Origin: Demequina iriomotensis
GTDB taxonomy: Bacteria; Actinomycetota; Actinomycetes; Actinomycetales; Demequinaceae
Length of the DNA: 64,000 nt
Assembly (NCBI RefSeq): GCF_000971395.1
Contig: NZ_BBME01000013.1
Location: 144,796-208,795 of the forward strand
Direction: 5' to 3'
The position numbers and the translations under genes are program-made. Under the pieces are notes generated by a model. It searched no databases and was not told the DNA's origin. It was given only the letters and a program-made list of their open reading frames with translations. Shown piece by piece: positions 45,298-56,641 of this stretch. How positions within the stretch are numbered: the first letter of the stretch is position 1; each line of letters opens with the position of its first letter.

Positions 45298-46053
45298 TCA
45301 GGCCTGGGCGGCCTCGAGGACCTCGTCGGACGCGTCGAAGTTCGCCCACACGTTCTGGACGTCGTCGGAGTCCTCGAGGGCGTCGATGAGGCGCAGCATC
45401 TTGCGGGCGCCGTCGACGTCGAGCTCGATCTTCATCGACGGGAGGAAGGTGGCCTCCGCGCTCTCGTAGTCGATGCCGGACTCCTGCAGCGCGGTGCGGA
45501 CCGCGACGAAGTCGGTCGCCTCGGAGATGATCTCGAACACCTCGCCGAGGTCGTTGATCTCCTCCGCGCCCGCCTCGAGGGTGGCCTCCATGAGCGCGTC
45601 CTCGGTGGCGCCGCCCTCCTTGGACACGATCACCTGACCCTTGCGCGAGAACAGGTAGGACACCGAGCCCGGGTCCGCGAGCGTGCCGTTGTTGCGGGTG
45701 AGGCCGATGCGGACCTCGGTGGCCGCGCGGTTCTTGTTGTCCGTGAGGCACTCGATGAGGACCGCGACGCCGTTGGGGCCGTAGCCCTCGTACATGATGG
45801 TCTCGTAGTTGGCGCCGCCGGCCTCGAGGCCCGAGCCGCGCTTGACGGCGCGGTCGATGTTGTCGTTCGGGACGGACGACTTCTTCGCCTTCTGCACCGC
45901 GTCGAACAGGGTCGGGTTGCCCGCCAGGTCGCCGCCGCCGGTGCGCGCCGCGACCTCGATGTTCTTGATGAGCTTGGCGAACAGCTTGCCGCGCTTGGCG
46001 TCGATCGCGGCCTTCTTGTGCTTGGTCGTCGCCCACTTGGAATGCCCGGACAC
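45298..46053 (-). CDS. yebC: YebC/PmpR family protein
   Basis: 251 residues. GTG 46053 gives the conserved [29 protein letters not shown]-terminus, with GAGGAG upstream. Acidic central region [23 protein letters not shown] and [13 protein letters not shown] follow. The family is described as transcriptional regulators; some members also assist translation of proline-rich stretches. First gene of a yebC-ruvC-ruvA-ruvB unit, divergent from a small lipoprotein gene. Confidence 0.95.
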   Translation of the reverse strand: MSGHSKWATTKHKKAAIDAKRGKLFAKLIKNIEVAARTGGGDLAGNPTLFDAVQKAKKSSVPNDNIDRAVKRGSGLEAGGANYETIMYEGYGPNGVAVLIECLTDNKNRAATEVRIGLTRNNGTLADPGSVSYLFSRKGQVIVSKEGGATEDALMEATLEAGAEEINDLGEVFEIISEATDFVAVRTALQESGIDYESAEATFLPSMKIELDVDGARKMLRLIDALEDSDDVQNVWANFDASDEVLEAAQA

Positions 46054-46111
46054 GTGTGCTCCTCGTCGAATGTCGGTCTGGAATCCCGTCCAGTGTAGTG
46101 CGTGGGAGAGA

Positions 46112-46121
46112 GGACGATGCG
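46112..46121. repeat. GGACGATGCG word in the yebC/lipoprotein divergent gap
   Basis: An exact copy of the recurrent 10-mer, 59 bases from the yebC start and 31 from the lipoprotein start. Confidence 0.55.
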
Positions 46122-46139
46122 GCGGCGGGCCGGGCGCGC

Positions 46140-46145
46140 TAGCGT
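46140..46145 (+). promoter_or_regulatory. -10 hexamer of a leaderless promoter
   Basis: TAGCGT ends six bases before ATG 46152, with no ribosome binding site in between. Confidence 0.4.
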
Positions 46146-46151
46146 CGGGCC

Positions 46152-46487
46152 ATGATGCTGCCGCGCGCGATTCTCCTGGTCGGGTCCCTGCTGGTCCTCG
46201 CCGGGTGCGCGGCATCCGAGCCGACCGAGGTGCGGGGACCTGTGCCGATCGTGGGCTGGTCGAACGGCGGCGACGTGCAGATCGTCGACATCGACACCTG
46301 CAACGGCGACCCGGTGGCCGAGGTGGTCGAGACGGACACCACGGTGACCATCACGGTGACCTCGACCAAGCGCGACCCCGGCGACGCCTGCCTGGACAAC
46401 CTTGAGGTGGAGCTCGACTCCGACCTGGGTGACCGTCACGTGATCGACGGCGTCACCGGCGAGGAGCCGCCCGGCATCGAGGGCTGA
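46152..46487 (+). CDS. small lipoprotein of unknown function
   Basis: 111 residues. A signal sequence with lipobox LAGC (Cys about residue 19) predicts lipid anchoring on the outer face of the membrane. The mature part is acidic, with a cysteine pair (DTCNG and DACLD) and beta-rich [10 protein letters not shown]. No family recognised. It appears to be expressed alone from a leaderless promoter. Confidence 0.75.
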   Translation: MMLPRAILLVGSLLVLAGCAASEPTEVRGPVPIVGWSNGGDVQIVDIDTCNGDPVAEVVETDTTVTITVTSTKRDPGDACLDNLEVELDSDLGDRHVIDGVTGEEPPGIEG

Positions 46488-46522
46488 GCGGGCGCCCGCT
46501 CGGCCGGCCCCGTGCGCGCTAC

Positions 46523-46578
46523 GAGGTGCTCAGTGCCCGAAATCGCCCCGAACGGGCAGTCAGCACCTCACAGCGCGC
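46523..46578 (+). repeat. 56-bp REP-like repeat, copy 2 (intergenic)
   Basis: Partner of 31342-31397. Arms GAGGTGCT..TGCCCG and CGGGCA..AGCACCTC are complementary with a 3-base internal mismatch, giving a hairpin of about 17 bp. It lies between the lipoprotein and the convergent pdxT. Confidence 0.6.
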
Positions 46579-46605
46579 GGGGAACGCGGGGAACGCGGGG
46601 AGCGC
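46579..46605 (+). repeat. three tandem copies of a 9-mer
   Basis: GGGGAACGC twice and GGGGAGCGC once, immediately after the REP-like copy. Probably slippage; no function seen. Confidence 0.5.
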
Positions 46606-46624
46606 GGGAGCAGAGCGACGGAGC

Positions 46625-47224
46625 TCAGACCAGGTCGAGCAGCAGGCGGTGGACGCGGTCGTCGTGAACGGCGCCCGGCTCAGCGATCTCGGGGTGGAAG
46701 CTGGTCGCGATCGCGTTGCCGTGGCGCACCGCCACCGGGTGGCGCGAGCCTTCGGGCCCCTCGACCGTGGCAAGGACCTCGACCGCCGGGTCCCAGGACT
46801 CGACCCACGGCGCTCGGATGAACGTCGCGTGCATGACCGAGCCGTCCGGCTCCCAGGTCAGCTCGGTCTCGGCGGAGTCGACCTGGCGGCCGAAGGCGTT
46901 GCGTCGCACCGTCATGGGGATCGCGGCCAGGCTCTGCTGGTCGTGGATGCCGCCCACCAGGTCGGTGGCGAGCATGATCATCCCCGCGCACGAGCCCATC
47001 ACGGGCATCCCCGCGTGGATCCGGTCGCGCAGCGGCTCGAACAGGCCGAACGCCCGCAGCAGCTTGTCGATGGTGGTCGACTCCCCGCCGGGGATGATGA
47101 GCGCGTCGACGGCCTCGAGCTCGGACAGGCGGCGCACGCCCACCGCGGTCGCGCCCACGCGCGTGGCCGCGGCCAGGTGCTCGCGCACGTCTCCTTGCAG
47201 CGCCAGCACACCGACGGTGCTCAT
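46625..47224 (-). CDS. pdxT: pyridoxal 5'-phosphate synthase glutaminase subunit
   Basis: 199 residues, class I glutamine amidotransferase. [12 protein letters not shown] opens the domain, PGGESTT forms the oxyanion region, MGSCAGMI carries the nucleophile Cys and SFHPE the His-Glu. It supplies ammonia to PdxS for vitamin B6 synthesis. Here a Nudix hydrolase is inserted between pdxS and pdxT, with ATGA coupling to pdxT. Confidence 0.96.
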   Translation of the reverse strand: MSTVGVLALQGDVREHLAAATRVGATAVGVRRLSELEAVDALIIPGGESTTIDKLLRAFGLFEPLRDRIHAGMPVMGSCAGMIMLATDLVGGIHDQQSLAAIPMTVRRNAFGRQVDSAETELTWEPDGSVMHATFIRAPWVESWDPAVEVLATVEGPEGSRHPVAVRHGNAIATSFHPEIAEPGAVHDDRVHRLLLDLV

Positions 47225-47742
47225 TCGTCCACCTCTCCCAGGTCTCGCGTGACGCCGTCCCACTCGAGGAACCACGTCCAGCTCTCGCGCAGCGGCGCGG
47301 GGAACACCTCGATGGGCGCCTCGCGCAGCTCGCGCTCGGTGAGCCAGGCCACCTCGTCGATGGTCTCCAGCTCGATGTCGGTCCACGCCGCCTCGGCCTG
47401 AGCACGGGCCACGGCGTGGGAGTGCAGCCCGACGAAGATCTCCTCGAACTGCGTGTACGGCCTCGACGCGAAGTCGAAGACCGCGGTGCGCCTCCACACG
47501 GGTCCGACCAGCTCGTCGGCGAGGAGGACGTGCCCCGTCTCCTCGGCGAGCTCACGGACCGCTGCGGCGCGCATCGTCTCCCCGTCTTCGAGGCCGCCCC
47601 CCGGCGTGAACCAGAAGTAGCGGCCCGGGTCGTGAGGATCGTGCCCCCGCACCATGAGCAGGCGCCGCTCGGCACCCTCGTGGGACACGAGCAGCACGCG
47701 GGCGCCGCGGCGGTGGATGCGATCCCCCGACGCGGCGCCCAT
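47221..47742 (-). CDS. Nudix hydrolase
   Basis: 173 residues. A complete Nudix box, [14 protein letters not shown] then RELAEETG, is at about 50-72. Substrate unknown; enzymes of this kind hydrolyse nucleoside diphosphates linked to other groups. Placed between pdxS and pdxT and overlapping pdxT, so co-expressed with B6 synthesis. ATG 47742 has weak ribosome binding. Confidence 0.92.
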   Translation of the reverse strand: MGAASGDRIHRRGARVLLVSHEGAERRLLMVRGHDPHDPGRYFWFTPGGGLEDGETMRAAAVRELAEETGHVLLADELVGPVWRRTAVFDFASRPYTQFEEIFVGLHSHAVARAQAEAAWTDIELETIDEVAWLTERELREAPIEVFPAPLRESWTWFLEWDGVTRDLGEVDE

Positions 47743-47764
47743 ACGTGCGGTGCTCAGACCTGGC

Positions 47765-48673
47765 TTACCAGCCGCGCTCGGCGAGGCGGTGCGGCTCGGG
47801 GACCTCTTCGACGTTGATGCCGACCATGGCCTCGCCCAGGCCGCGCGACACCTCGGCGATGACCGACGGGTCGTCGTAGAACGTGGTGGCCTTGACGATG
47901 GCCGCCGCGCGCTGCGCGGGGTTGCCCGACTTGAAGATGCCCGAGCCGACGAACACGCCCTCGGCGCCCAGCTGCATCATCATCGCGGCGTCCGCCGGGG
48001 TGGCGATGCCGCCCGCGGTGAAGAGCACGACGGGCAGCTTGCCGGTCTTCGCGATCTCCTGGACCAGCGGCAGCGGCGCCTGGAGCTCCTTGGCCGCGAC
48101 GTACAGCTCGTCCTCGGGCAGCGCGGTGAGCGCCTTGATCTCCGCGCGGATCTTGCGCATGTGCGTGGTCGCGTTCGAGACGTCGCCGGTGCCGGCCTCG
48201 CCCTTCGAGCGGATCATGGCCGCGCCCTCGGAGATGCGACGCAGCGCCTCGCCCAGGTTGGTCGCGCCGCAGACGAAAGGAACGGTGTAGTTCCACTTGT
48301 CGATGTGGTGCGTGTAGTCGGCCGGGGTGAGGACCTCGGACTCGTCGATGTAGTCGACGCCCAGGCTCTCGAGCACCTGCGCCTCGACGAAGTGCCCGAT
48401 GCGCGCCTTGGCCATCACGGGGATGGACACGGTCTCGATGATGCCCTGGATCATGTCGGGGTCGCTCATACGCGACACGCCGCCCTGCGCGCGGATGTCG
48501 GCAGGCACGCGCTCGAGGGCCATGACGGCGACGGCGCCGGCGTCCTCGGCGATCTTCGCCTGCTCGGGGGTGACCACGTCCATGATGACGCCGCCCTTGA
48601 GCATCTCGGCCATGCCGCGCTTCACAAGGTCGGTTCCTACCTGGGGCTTCGTGGTCTCGTCGGTGGTGCTCAT
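47765..48673 (-). CDS. pdxS: pyridoxal 5'-phosphate synthase subunit PdxS
   Basis: 302 residues, (beta/alpha)8 barrel. [52 protein letters not shown] and [19 protein letters not shown] are family hallmarks, including the Schiff-base lysines. It condenses ribose 5-phosphate, glyceraldehyde 3-phosphate and PdxT-derived ammonia into PLP. ATG overlaps the upstream mannosyltransferase stop (ATGA). Confidence 0.98.
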   Translation of the reverse strand: MSTTDETTKPQVGTDLVKRGMAEMLKGGVIMDVVTPEQAKIAEDAGAVAVMALERVPADIRAQGGVSRMSDPDMIQGIIETVSIPVMAKARIGHFVEAQVLESLGVDYIDESEVLTPADYTHHIDKWNYTVPFVCGATNLGEALRRISEGAAMIRSKGEAGTGDVSNATTHMRKIRAEIKALTALPEDELYVAAKELQAPLPLVQEIAKTGKLPVVLFTAGGIATPADAAMMMQLGAEGVFVGSGIFKSGNPAQRAAAIVKATTFYDDPSVIAEVSRGLGEAMVGINVEEVPEPHRLAERGW

Positions 48674-49824
48674 GGCGATGTGACGTCCTTCGTCGGATGG
48701 GGATGGAACTCGGCGTCCATCCTAATGGCGTCGCGATACGTCTCCTCGACACGCGGCGCGACATTGGACCAGTCGAACGCGGACGCGCACTCGCGTCCGC
48801 GCGAGGCGAGGGCTGCCCGGGCCTCCGGATCGTCGAGCAGCGTGTTCACGGCCGTGGCGAGCGCGGCGGAGTCCCCCACCGCGTGGTGGGCGGCGGCATG
48901 GCCGCCGTCGGCCATGGTCGAGACGTCCATGAAGGCCTGCAGGTCGGAGGCGACCACGGCCGCGCCGGCAGCCATCGCCTCGACCAGGACGATGCCGAAG
49001 CTCTCGCCGCCCAGGTTGGGCGCGCAGTAGATGTCGACCGAGGCCATGAAGCTGGCCTTCTGGTCCTCGTCGAGCTCGCCGACCACCTCGGCCCCCGCGC
49101 GCGCCGCCTTCGCCGCGATGTGGTCGGGGAAGCGCCCCGCGATCAGGAACCGCGCATGCGGGTGGCGTGCCCGCACGGCCGGGATCGCCTCGAGCAGCGT
49201 GGCAAGCCCCTTGCGAGGCTCGTCCAGGCGGCCCAGGATGCCGATGGTCGGCGCCCCCTCGCGCCCCTGCCACCGCGGATCCGGCCGCGCCTCGACGTAT
49301 CGCGACGTGTCGACGCCGTTGGGGATGATGTGCGTGGCCTCGACGCGCAGGTGGTCGCGGATGGTCGCCGCGGCCGAGGGGGACACGGCGATGCGCGCGT
49401 CCAGCTCCTCGTAGCCGGGCTTGATCCAGGGCTTCCCCAGCCGCATGGCGGCCGACTCGGACTGCGACGAGTGGAAGGTGGCGACGGTGGGGCCGATGCG
49501 CGCCCACATGGCGATCACGCTGAGCGACGGCGCGCCGGGCTCGTGGAGGTGGACCACGTCGAAGTGGCCGAGCTTGAGCCACTCCCGCACCCGGGCGGCG
49601 GCGACCAGGCCGAAGGTGAGCCGCGCGGTCGAGCCGTTGTAGCGGATCGGCACCGAGCGCCCCGCGCTCGACACGTAGGCCGGCACGGGGGTGTCCTCCG
49701 CGGCGGGAGCGAGGACCGAGACGTCGTGCCCGCGCGCCATGAGCGCCTTCGCGAGATCGAGCACGTGGAGCTGGACCCCGCCGGGTCGGTCGAGCGAGTA
49801 GGGGCAGACGATGCCGATCCTCAA
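48670..49824 (-). CDS. pimA: phosphatidylinositol alpha-mannosyltransferase
   Basis: 384 residues, GT-B family 4. [20 protein letters not shown] opens the N-terminal Rossmann domain; [31 protein letters not shown] and the EX7E region [16 protein letters not shown] follow. It adds the first mannose to phosphatidylinositol at the inner membrane. The TTG at 49824 overlaps the acyltransferase stop (TTGA) and matches the family N-terminus; ATG 49842 is the alternative. Its pgsA-patA-pimA context fixes the role. Confidence 0.9.
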   Translation of the reverse strand: MRIGIVCPYSLDRPGGVQLHVLDLAKALMARGHDVSVLAPAAEDTPVPAYVSSAGRSVPIRYNGSTARLTFGLVAAARVREWLKLGHFDVVHLHEPGAPSLSVIAMWARIGPTVATFHSSQSESAAMRLGKPWIKPGYEELDARIAVSPSAAATIRDHLRVEATHIIPNGVDTSRYVEARPDPRWQGREGAPTIGILGRLDEPRKGLATLLEAIPAVRARHPHARFLIAGRFPDHIAAKAARAGAEVVGELDEDQKASFMASVDIYCAPNLGGESFGIVLVEAMAAGAAVVASDLQAFMDVSTMADGGHAAAHHAVGDSAALATAVNTLLDDPEARAALASRGRECASAFDWSNVAPRVEETYRDAIRMDAEFHPHPTKDVTSP

Positions 49825-50717
49825 CTCTCGCTCTCCGTCCATCCGAAACGCTGGAGCATGTGCCAGTCCTCGGGGTGGTCCTCGATGGCCTCGCCCATGA
49901 ACTGTACCCAGCCGCGTGTGAGGTGCTCGACGCGGCTCTCCGCCGGCGCATCGTCCGGCTCGAGGATCGCCCCGAAGCGCAGCACCACCCCCCACCGGGA
50001 GCGGGCCGCCCAGCGTCCGCGGCCGTGAAGCCGCTCGTAGTGGACGTGCACGGGGATGAGCGCGGCGCCGATCGCGGCCGACAGCGCCGCGGGGCCAGGC
50101 GCAACCTTGACGCCGTGGCCCCACATGTCGACCTCGAGCCCGGTGCCGGACAGGTCGCGGTCGGCGAGCAGGCAGATGAGGCCGCCGTCGCGCTTGCCGA
50201 TGCGGATGAGCTCGCGGAAGGTGGAGCCGCCCTCGTGGCCGAGGATCCGCATGCCGACCTTCTCGCGCAACGCCACGAACTCGTCGAACACCTCGCGCGG
50301 CTTGAGCACCTCGGCGACGGAGACCACGCCGAGGATGTGCCGGCACGCGTAGGCGCCCACGAGGTCCCAGTTCCCGGAGTGCGACAGCGCGAGCACGGCG
50401 CGCCCGTCGCCCTGGATGCGGGCGACGGCCCCGTGCGGGTCCTCCACGCGCACGCGGGCATCGATGGTGGCGCCGGTCATGCGGCCGAGCTCGAAGGTCT
50501 CGGCGTAGTAGCGCGCGGCCGAGGCCATGCCGCGACGCGACAGCGCGCGCAGCTCGCGGCCCTCGAGGCCGGTGACGCGGTGCAGGTTGTCCTCGAGGCG
50601 GCGGGCAGGCTTGGCGTGGCGGGCCCACTGCGCCGTGAAGCCGGCCCACATGAGCGCGCGGGTGAGCGAACGAGGCGCGTACCGCGAGGCGCGGAACGCG
50701 AACAGGAGCCCGTTCAT
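49821..50717 (-). CDS. patA: phosphatidylinositol mannoside acyltransferase (LPLAT superfamily)
   Basis: 298 residues. LpxL/HtrB-type acyltransferase domain with the HSGNWD motif (about 115-120) carrying the His-Asp catalytic pair, a second motif near GGSTFRELIRIGKRDGGLICLLADRD, and a hydrophobic N-terminus for membrane association. It transfers a palmitoyl group to mannose of PIM. ATGA overlap with the upstream pgsA-type gene. Exact 10-mer at 49947. Confidence 0.9.
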   Translation of the reverse strand: MNGLLFAFRASRYAPRSLTRALMWAGFTAQWARHAKPARRLEDNLHRVTGLEGRELRALSRRGMASAARYYAETFELGRMTGATIDARVRVEDPHGAVARIQGDGRAVLALSHSGNWDLVGAYACRHILGVVSVAEVLKPREVFDEFVALREKVGMRILGHEGGSTFRELIRIGKRDGGLICLLADRDLSGTGLEVDMWGHGVKVAPGPAALSAAIGAALIPVHVHYERLHGRGRWAARSRWGVVLRFGAILEPDDAPAESRVEHLTRGWVQFMGEAIEDHPEDWHMLQRFGWTESES

Positions 50718-51370
50718 TCGTGCGGGTACGGCTGCGGGTCGTCGAGGCGGGCGTTCCACTCGGGGTGGCGCCGCGCGTGCGCGACGACGGCGCCGATGCG
50801 CTGGCCGACGGTGATCGCGGCGAGGATGGTGAGGATCCACAGCGCCGCGGTCAGCACCCACAGCGGGAACAGGCCCAGCCCGTAGAAGCCCGTCGCGACC
50901 AGGGAGATCACCAGGCGGTCGGACCGCTCGGCGAGGCCGAAGTTCGCGGCGACGCCGATGCCCTCCGCCTTGGCACGCGCGTACGGCACGAGCGAGCCGA
51001 TCGCGAGGCACAGCAGCGCGGCCAGCGCGGTCGACCTGTCGATGTCGATGAACACCCACGCGAGCGTGCCGAAGATCGCCGCGTCCGCCACGCGGTCCAA
51101 TGTCGAGTCGAGGAAGGCGCCGAGCCGCGAGCTCTTGCCTCCCAGGCGGGCCATGGTGCCGTCGAGCATGTCGGTCACCACGAAGACCGTGATGAAGAGC
51201 ACGCCCCAGAACAGCCAGATCCCGCCGTGCGGGAAGAACAGCACCGCGCCGAGCACGACGCCCACGGTGCCGAGCACCGTCATGACGTTGGGGTGGATCC
51301 CCCGGGCGAGCAGGAAGCGCGCGGGCGCCTGCCACAGGGCGGCCATGTACGGCCGGAGCCTGCCGAGCAT
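50714..51370 (-). CDS. pgsA: phosphatidylinositol phosphate synthase (CDP-alcohol phosphatidyltransferase)
   Basis: 218 residues with about six membrane spans. The CDP-alcohol signature DGx2ARx8Gx3Dx3D is complete, from DGTMAR to the last Asp of STLDRVAD. With pimA and patA downstream it most likely makes phosphatidylinositol phosphate from CDP-diacylglycerol and inositol phosphate. It starts one base before the HIT gene ends. Confidence 0.92.
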   Translation of the reverse strand: MLGRLRPYMAALWQAPARFLLARGIHPNVMTVLGTVGVVLGAVLFFPHGGIWLFWGVLFITVFVVTDMLDGTMARLGGKSSRLGAFLDSTLDRVADAAIFGTLAWVFIDIDRSTALAALLCLAIGSLVPYARAKAEGIGVAANFGLAERSDRLVISLVATGFYGLGLFPLWVLTAALWILTILAAITVGQRIGAVVAHARRHPEWNARLDDPQPYPHE

Positions 51371-51913
51371 CTAGTGGTCCTCTCTCCAGGCGTCGCTGAC
51401 GCGCCGCCACGTGTCGTCGAGCAGCTGGGGCACGGCCTTCGTCCGCCCGATGATCGGCAGGAAGTTGGTGTCGCCCTCCCAGCGAGGGACGATGTGCTGG
51501 TGCAGGTGGGCGGCGATGCCGGCACCTCCCGCGTCCCCCTGGTTGATGCCGATGTTGTACCCCTGCGGGGCGCTCACATGCGCGAGCACGCGCATGGCGC
51601 GCTGCGTCAGCGCCGCCATCTCGTCCCGCTCCGCCTCGGTGCACTCGGTGTACCAGGCGATGTGACGGTACGGGCACACCATGAGGTGCCCGGGGTTGTA
51701 CGGGTAGAGGTTGAGCACGACATAGCAGTGCTCGCCGCGGTGCACCACGAGCGCCTCACGGTCGCCCTCCTCGACCTTGCGGCAGAACGGGCAGCCGGAC
51801 GGCGCATCGGCGGGCTTGTCGCCCGTGATGTACGCCATGCGGTGCGGGGTCCACAGGCGTTCGAGCCCGTCGGGCTCCCCCGCCATGGTTCCCGCGTCCA
51901 CCCGGTCGGGCAC
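51371..51913 (-). CDS. HIT-domain protein
   Basis: 180 residues. The histidine triad HLHQHIVPRW (about 140-149) is preceded by a CPFC pair and NLYPYNPGHLMV. Actinobacterial homologues in the same thrS-HIT-pgsA order are described as AP4A phosphorylase/hydrolase-like. GTG 51913 lies two bases after the thrS stop; ATG 51886 with GGGA upstream would give a protein nine residues shorter. Confidence 0.92.
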   Translation of the reverse strand: MPDRVDAGTMAGEPDGLERLWTPHRMAYITGDKPADAPSGCPFCRKVEEGDREALVVHRGEHCYVVLNLYPYNPGHLMVCPYRHIAWYTECTEAERDEMAALTQRAMRVLAHVSAPQGYNIGINQGDAGGAGIAAHLHQHIVPRWEGDTNFLPIIGRTKAVPQLLDDTWRRVSDAWREDH

Positions 51914-51915
51914 GG

Positions 51916-53907
<1,992 letters not shown>

Positions 53908-53985
53908 AGGGTCACTCCTCGGACGTTCGGTTGTACGGGACGATGCTACCGAGCCGCGGGTGCTCGAGTCGCCGCGCGCACGGAA

Positions 53986-54018
53986 GAGCCGGGCGCATCG
54001 TCACGATGCGCCCGGCTC
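53986..54018 (-). terminator. terminator of the hydrolase operon
   Basis: A perfect 16-bp inverted repeat centred on CGCATCGTCACGATGCG, 13 bases after the last hydrolase stop. Its centre is again the recurrent CGCATCGT core, facing both ways. Confidence 0.75.
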
Positions 54019-54030
54019 CTGGCGGCGGCG

Positions 54031-54846
54031 CTAGCGGGCCGCGGACTCGATGAGCCGCACCACCGCGCCGGGGTGGCTGATCATCGGTACGTGCGACGAC
54101 GCGACCTCCACCGTGGTCGCTCCCGCACGCTCAGCCATCGCCCGCTCGGCCACCGGCGGGATGATGCGGTCGTCGCGCGCGACCATGTACCAGCTCGGGA
54201 TGGTCTCCCACGCGGCCTCGGTCGCCGGCAGCCCCAGCGAGGCGAGCGCTGCCGGGCGCTGCATCGCCGCCATCGTCTCGGCGAGCCTGCGAGGGACGTC
54301 CTGCGCGAAGAGCCGCGGGAACCAGGCGGGGTCGATGGTGGCATCGGCGTCGCCCTCGGCCGCACCGGGGAACGGGCGGAGGTCGATGTGCGAGAGCAGG
54401 TCGTTGCTCCCGCCGTTGAGGGCGCTCGCCTCGGCGACGGACTCCCCCGCGGCCAGCGCGAAGGCCGCGATGTACACGAGCGACTTCACATCGGGATCGG
54501 TCGCGCCGGCCTGGGTGATGACGGCGCCGCCGTAGGAGTGGCCGACCAGCACGATCGGGCCGTCGATGGTGGTGAGGAACGAGGCGAGGTACGCGCCGTC
54601 ATGCTCGACCCCGCGCAAGGGGTTGGAGAACGCGACCACCGGGTACCCGTCCTTGGCGAGTCGGGTCTGGACGTCGGCCCAGCCGCTCGAGTCGGCGAAG
54701 GCGCCGTGGACGAGGACGATCGTGGGCTTGGGCTCGGTCGCGGGGCGATGGCCGGCGGTCGCCGCCGAGGCGGCTCCACCGACGGCGAGCGCGATGCCGA
54801 CAGCGAACGCGGCAAGCGCCGCGAGGCGACGGGGCGAGCGGTTCAT
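54031..54846 (-). CDS. secreted alpha/beta hydrolase
   Basis: 271 residues. A Sec signal peptide (about 1-30, ending ASAATAG) is followed by an alpha/beta hydrolase fold: LVHGAFADSSGW oxyanion region, nucleophile elbow GHSYGG, acid in ARDDRIIP, and His in SSHVPMISHP. Resembles EstC/haloperoxidase-like esterases. Substrate unknown. Third hydrolase after the LuxR regulator, and the only one predicted to be exported. Confidence 0.88.
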   Translation of the reverse strand: MNRSPRRLAALAAFAVGIALAVGGAASAATAGHRPATEPKPTIVLVHGAFADSSGWADVQTRLAKDGYPVVAFSNPLRGVEHDGAYLASFLTTIDGPIVLVGHSYGGAVITQAGATDPDVKSLVYIAAFALAAGESVAEASALNGGSNDLLSHIDLRPFPGAAEGDADATIDPAWFPRLFAQDVPRRLAETMAAMQRPAALASLGLPATEAAWETIPSWYMVARDDRIIPPVAERAMAERAGATTVEVASSHVPMISHPGAVVRLIESAAR

Positions 54847-54870
54847 GGGGGTGTCCTTCCCTGGTGGCGT

Positions 54871-55689
54871 TCAGGCGGCGAGCGGGGCTCGGCGCGCGTG
54901 CTCCGTGGCCCAGCCGAGGGCGAGGTCCGCGACGGCCTCCCAGCCCGGCGCGCCGCACGTCCAGTGGTCGCGGCCGGGCAGCTCGCGGTAGTCGGTCACC
55001 GCCGGCGACCGGCGCCAATGCTTGGCGTTCGACCTGTTCACGGCTGGCGGCATGATGTGGTCCTTCTCCCCCGCGATGAACAGCAGGGGCGCGCGATCGA
55101 CGCTGTAGTCGACCCACGTCTCCTGGTGCCCGGGGCGCCAGTTGGCGAGCAGGCCGTAGGCCCAGACCCAGTTGCCGGGCGCGGCGATCGCGTAGCGCTC
55201 CCACACCCGGTCCGACTCCTCGCGGCTGAGGGTGTTGGTGAAGGCGTAGTGCCACTCCGCCTGGGTGAAGCCGACGGCGCGGTGGAAGTTCGCCGGGTTC
55301 TTCAGCGCGGGGAAGAGCGAACGCGCCTGCGACGGAGGCGTGACGCGGATCCCCTCGGGAGGGGCGGAGCCGATCGCGACCCCGGCTGCCCCGAGGCCCT
55401 TCGCGAGCAGGAGCTGCGTGAGCATGCCGCCGAAGGAGTGGCCCATGAGGATCGGGGCCGTCGGGAGCGCCTCGATCACGGTCGCGAGGTGCGCCACGGT
55501 CTCGGGGACCGATGCGCCGGCGATCGCCGAGTCGTCGGCCCGCATGGCCTCGACCTCGTCGAAGCCCGGATACGTCGGGGTGAGGACGCGATAGCCCTGC
55601 GCCTCGTAGCGGGCCTTCCAGCCCTCCCAGCTGCGGGGAGTGACCCAGAGGCCGTGGATGAGCACGATGGTGTCGGGGACTGTGGACAT
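54871..55689 (-). CDS. cytoplasmic alpha/beta hydrolase
   Basis: 272 residues, no signal peptide. LIHGLWVTPRSWEGW, nucleophile elbow GHSFGG, acid in GEKDHIMPP and His in GRDHWTC. It differs clearly from both neighbours, so this is not a recent tandem duplication. Substrate unknown; the pattern fits small-molecule esterase or lactonase relatives. The gap to the next gene is 24 bases. Confidence 0.88.
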   Translation of the reverse strand: MSTVPDTIVLIHGLWVTPRSWEGWKARYEAQGYRVLTPTYPGFDEVEAMRADDSAIAGASVPETVAHLATVIEALPTAPILMGHSFGGMLTQLLLAKGLGAAGVAIGSAPPEGIRVTPPSQARSLFPALKNPANFHRAVGFTQAEWHYAFTNTLSREESDRVWERYAIAAPGNWVWAYGLLANWRPGHQETWVDYSVDRAPLLFIAGEKDHIMPPAVNRSNAKHWRRSPAVTDYRELPGRDHWTCGAPGWEAVADLALGWATEHARRAPLAA

Positions 55690-55715
55690 GGCGGTGTCCT
55701 TCTCGTGGGGTGGGT

Positions 55716-56540
55716 TCAGGAGTCGATGAACGCGAGCAGGTCCGCGTGGAGCCGATCGCGATCGGTGTCGGGGAGCCCGTGCGGGCGGCCCTCGTAGACC
55801 ACGAGCGTCCCGTCCGGCACCAGCGCGGCGGTCAGCCGTCCGCTGATGTCGATCGGCACGATCTGGTCGTCGTCACCGTGGATCACCAGCACGGGCACGT
55901 CGATGCCCGGGAGGTCCCCCCGGAAGTCGGTGGCCGAGAACGCCGCGATGCATTCGTACGCGTTCCTCGTGCCCGAGGCAAGCCCCTGCAGCCAGAAGGC
56001 GTCGCGCGTGCCCTGGGGCACGTCGCCCGCGCGGTTGTTCCCGAAGAACGGCCCGTCGGCGAGGTCGCGGTACAGCTGGGAGCGGTTGGACGCCTCTCCG
56101 GCACGGATGCCGTCGAAGACCTCGAGGGGCAGCCCGCCCGGGTTGTCGTCGGCGCGGACCATGAGCGGCGGAACAGCGCCGACGAGCACCGCGCGGGACA
56201 CCCGCGCGGTGCCGTGCCGCGCGAGGTAGCGGACCACCTCGCCCCCGCCTGTCGAGTGGCCCACGAGCGTCAGGTCGGTGAGGTCGAGGTGGTCGATGAG
56301 GCACGCGAGGTCATCGGCGTACGTGTCCATCTCGTTGCCGTCCCAGGTCTGGCTCGACCGCCCGTGCCCCCGGCGGTCGTGAGCGATGGCGCGGTGACCG
56401 TTCATGGCGAGGAACAAGGCGGTCGCCTCCCACGCATCGGCGTTGAGCGGCCATCCATGGCTGAGCAGCACCGGCGAGCCGCCGCCGCCCCAGTCCTTGT
56501 AGAAGATCTGCGTCCCGTCGTCCGTGGTGACGAATGGCAT
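55716..56540 (-). CDS. alpha/beta hydrolase, haloperoxidase/arylesterase type
   Basis: 274 residues, no signal peptide. Strongly matches non-haem chloroperoxidase-like hydrolases: [12 protein letters not shown] near the N-terminus, [39 protein letters not shown], nucleophile [12 protein letters not shown], acid HGDDDQIVP and His GRPHGL. ATG 56540 has GGGAGG upstream. First of the three hydrolases after the regulator. Confidence 0.92.
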   Translation of the reverse strand: MPFVTTDDGTQIFYKDWGGGGSPVLLSHGWPLNADAWEATALFLAMNGHRAIAHDRRGHGRSSQTWDGNEMDTYADDLACLIDHLDLTDLTLVGHSTGGGEVVRYLARHGTARVSRAVLVGAVPPLMVRADDNPGGLPLEVFDGIRAGEASNRSQLYRDLADGPFFGNNRAGDVPQGTRDAFWLQGLASGTRNAYECIAAFSATDFRGDLPGIDVPVLVIHGDDDQIVPIDISGRLTAALVPDGTLVVYEGRPHGLPDTDRDRLHADLLAFIDS

Positions 56541-56641
56541 CTCGGCCTCCCTGGTGCGTTCCCTCGGCCAGCCTGCGCCCAGCACGCTGGCGCCCGCACC
56601 ACGCATCGCTCGTAGTCCGTCGGCGGCCCGCGCCCGCCCGC

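Noticed and set aside
46526..47401. Plus-strand frame beginning in the REP-like repeat
   Set aside because: It runs antisense through pdxT; the apparent start comes from the repeat.
54031..56540. Recent tandem duplication of a hydrolase
   Set aside because: The three proteins differ in length, localisation and motif surroundings, so they are related only at fold level.
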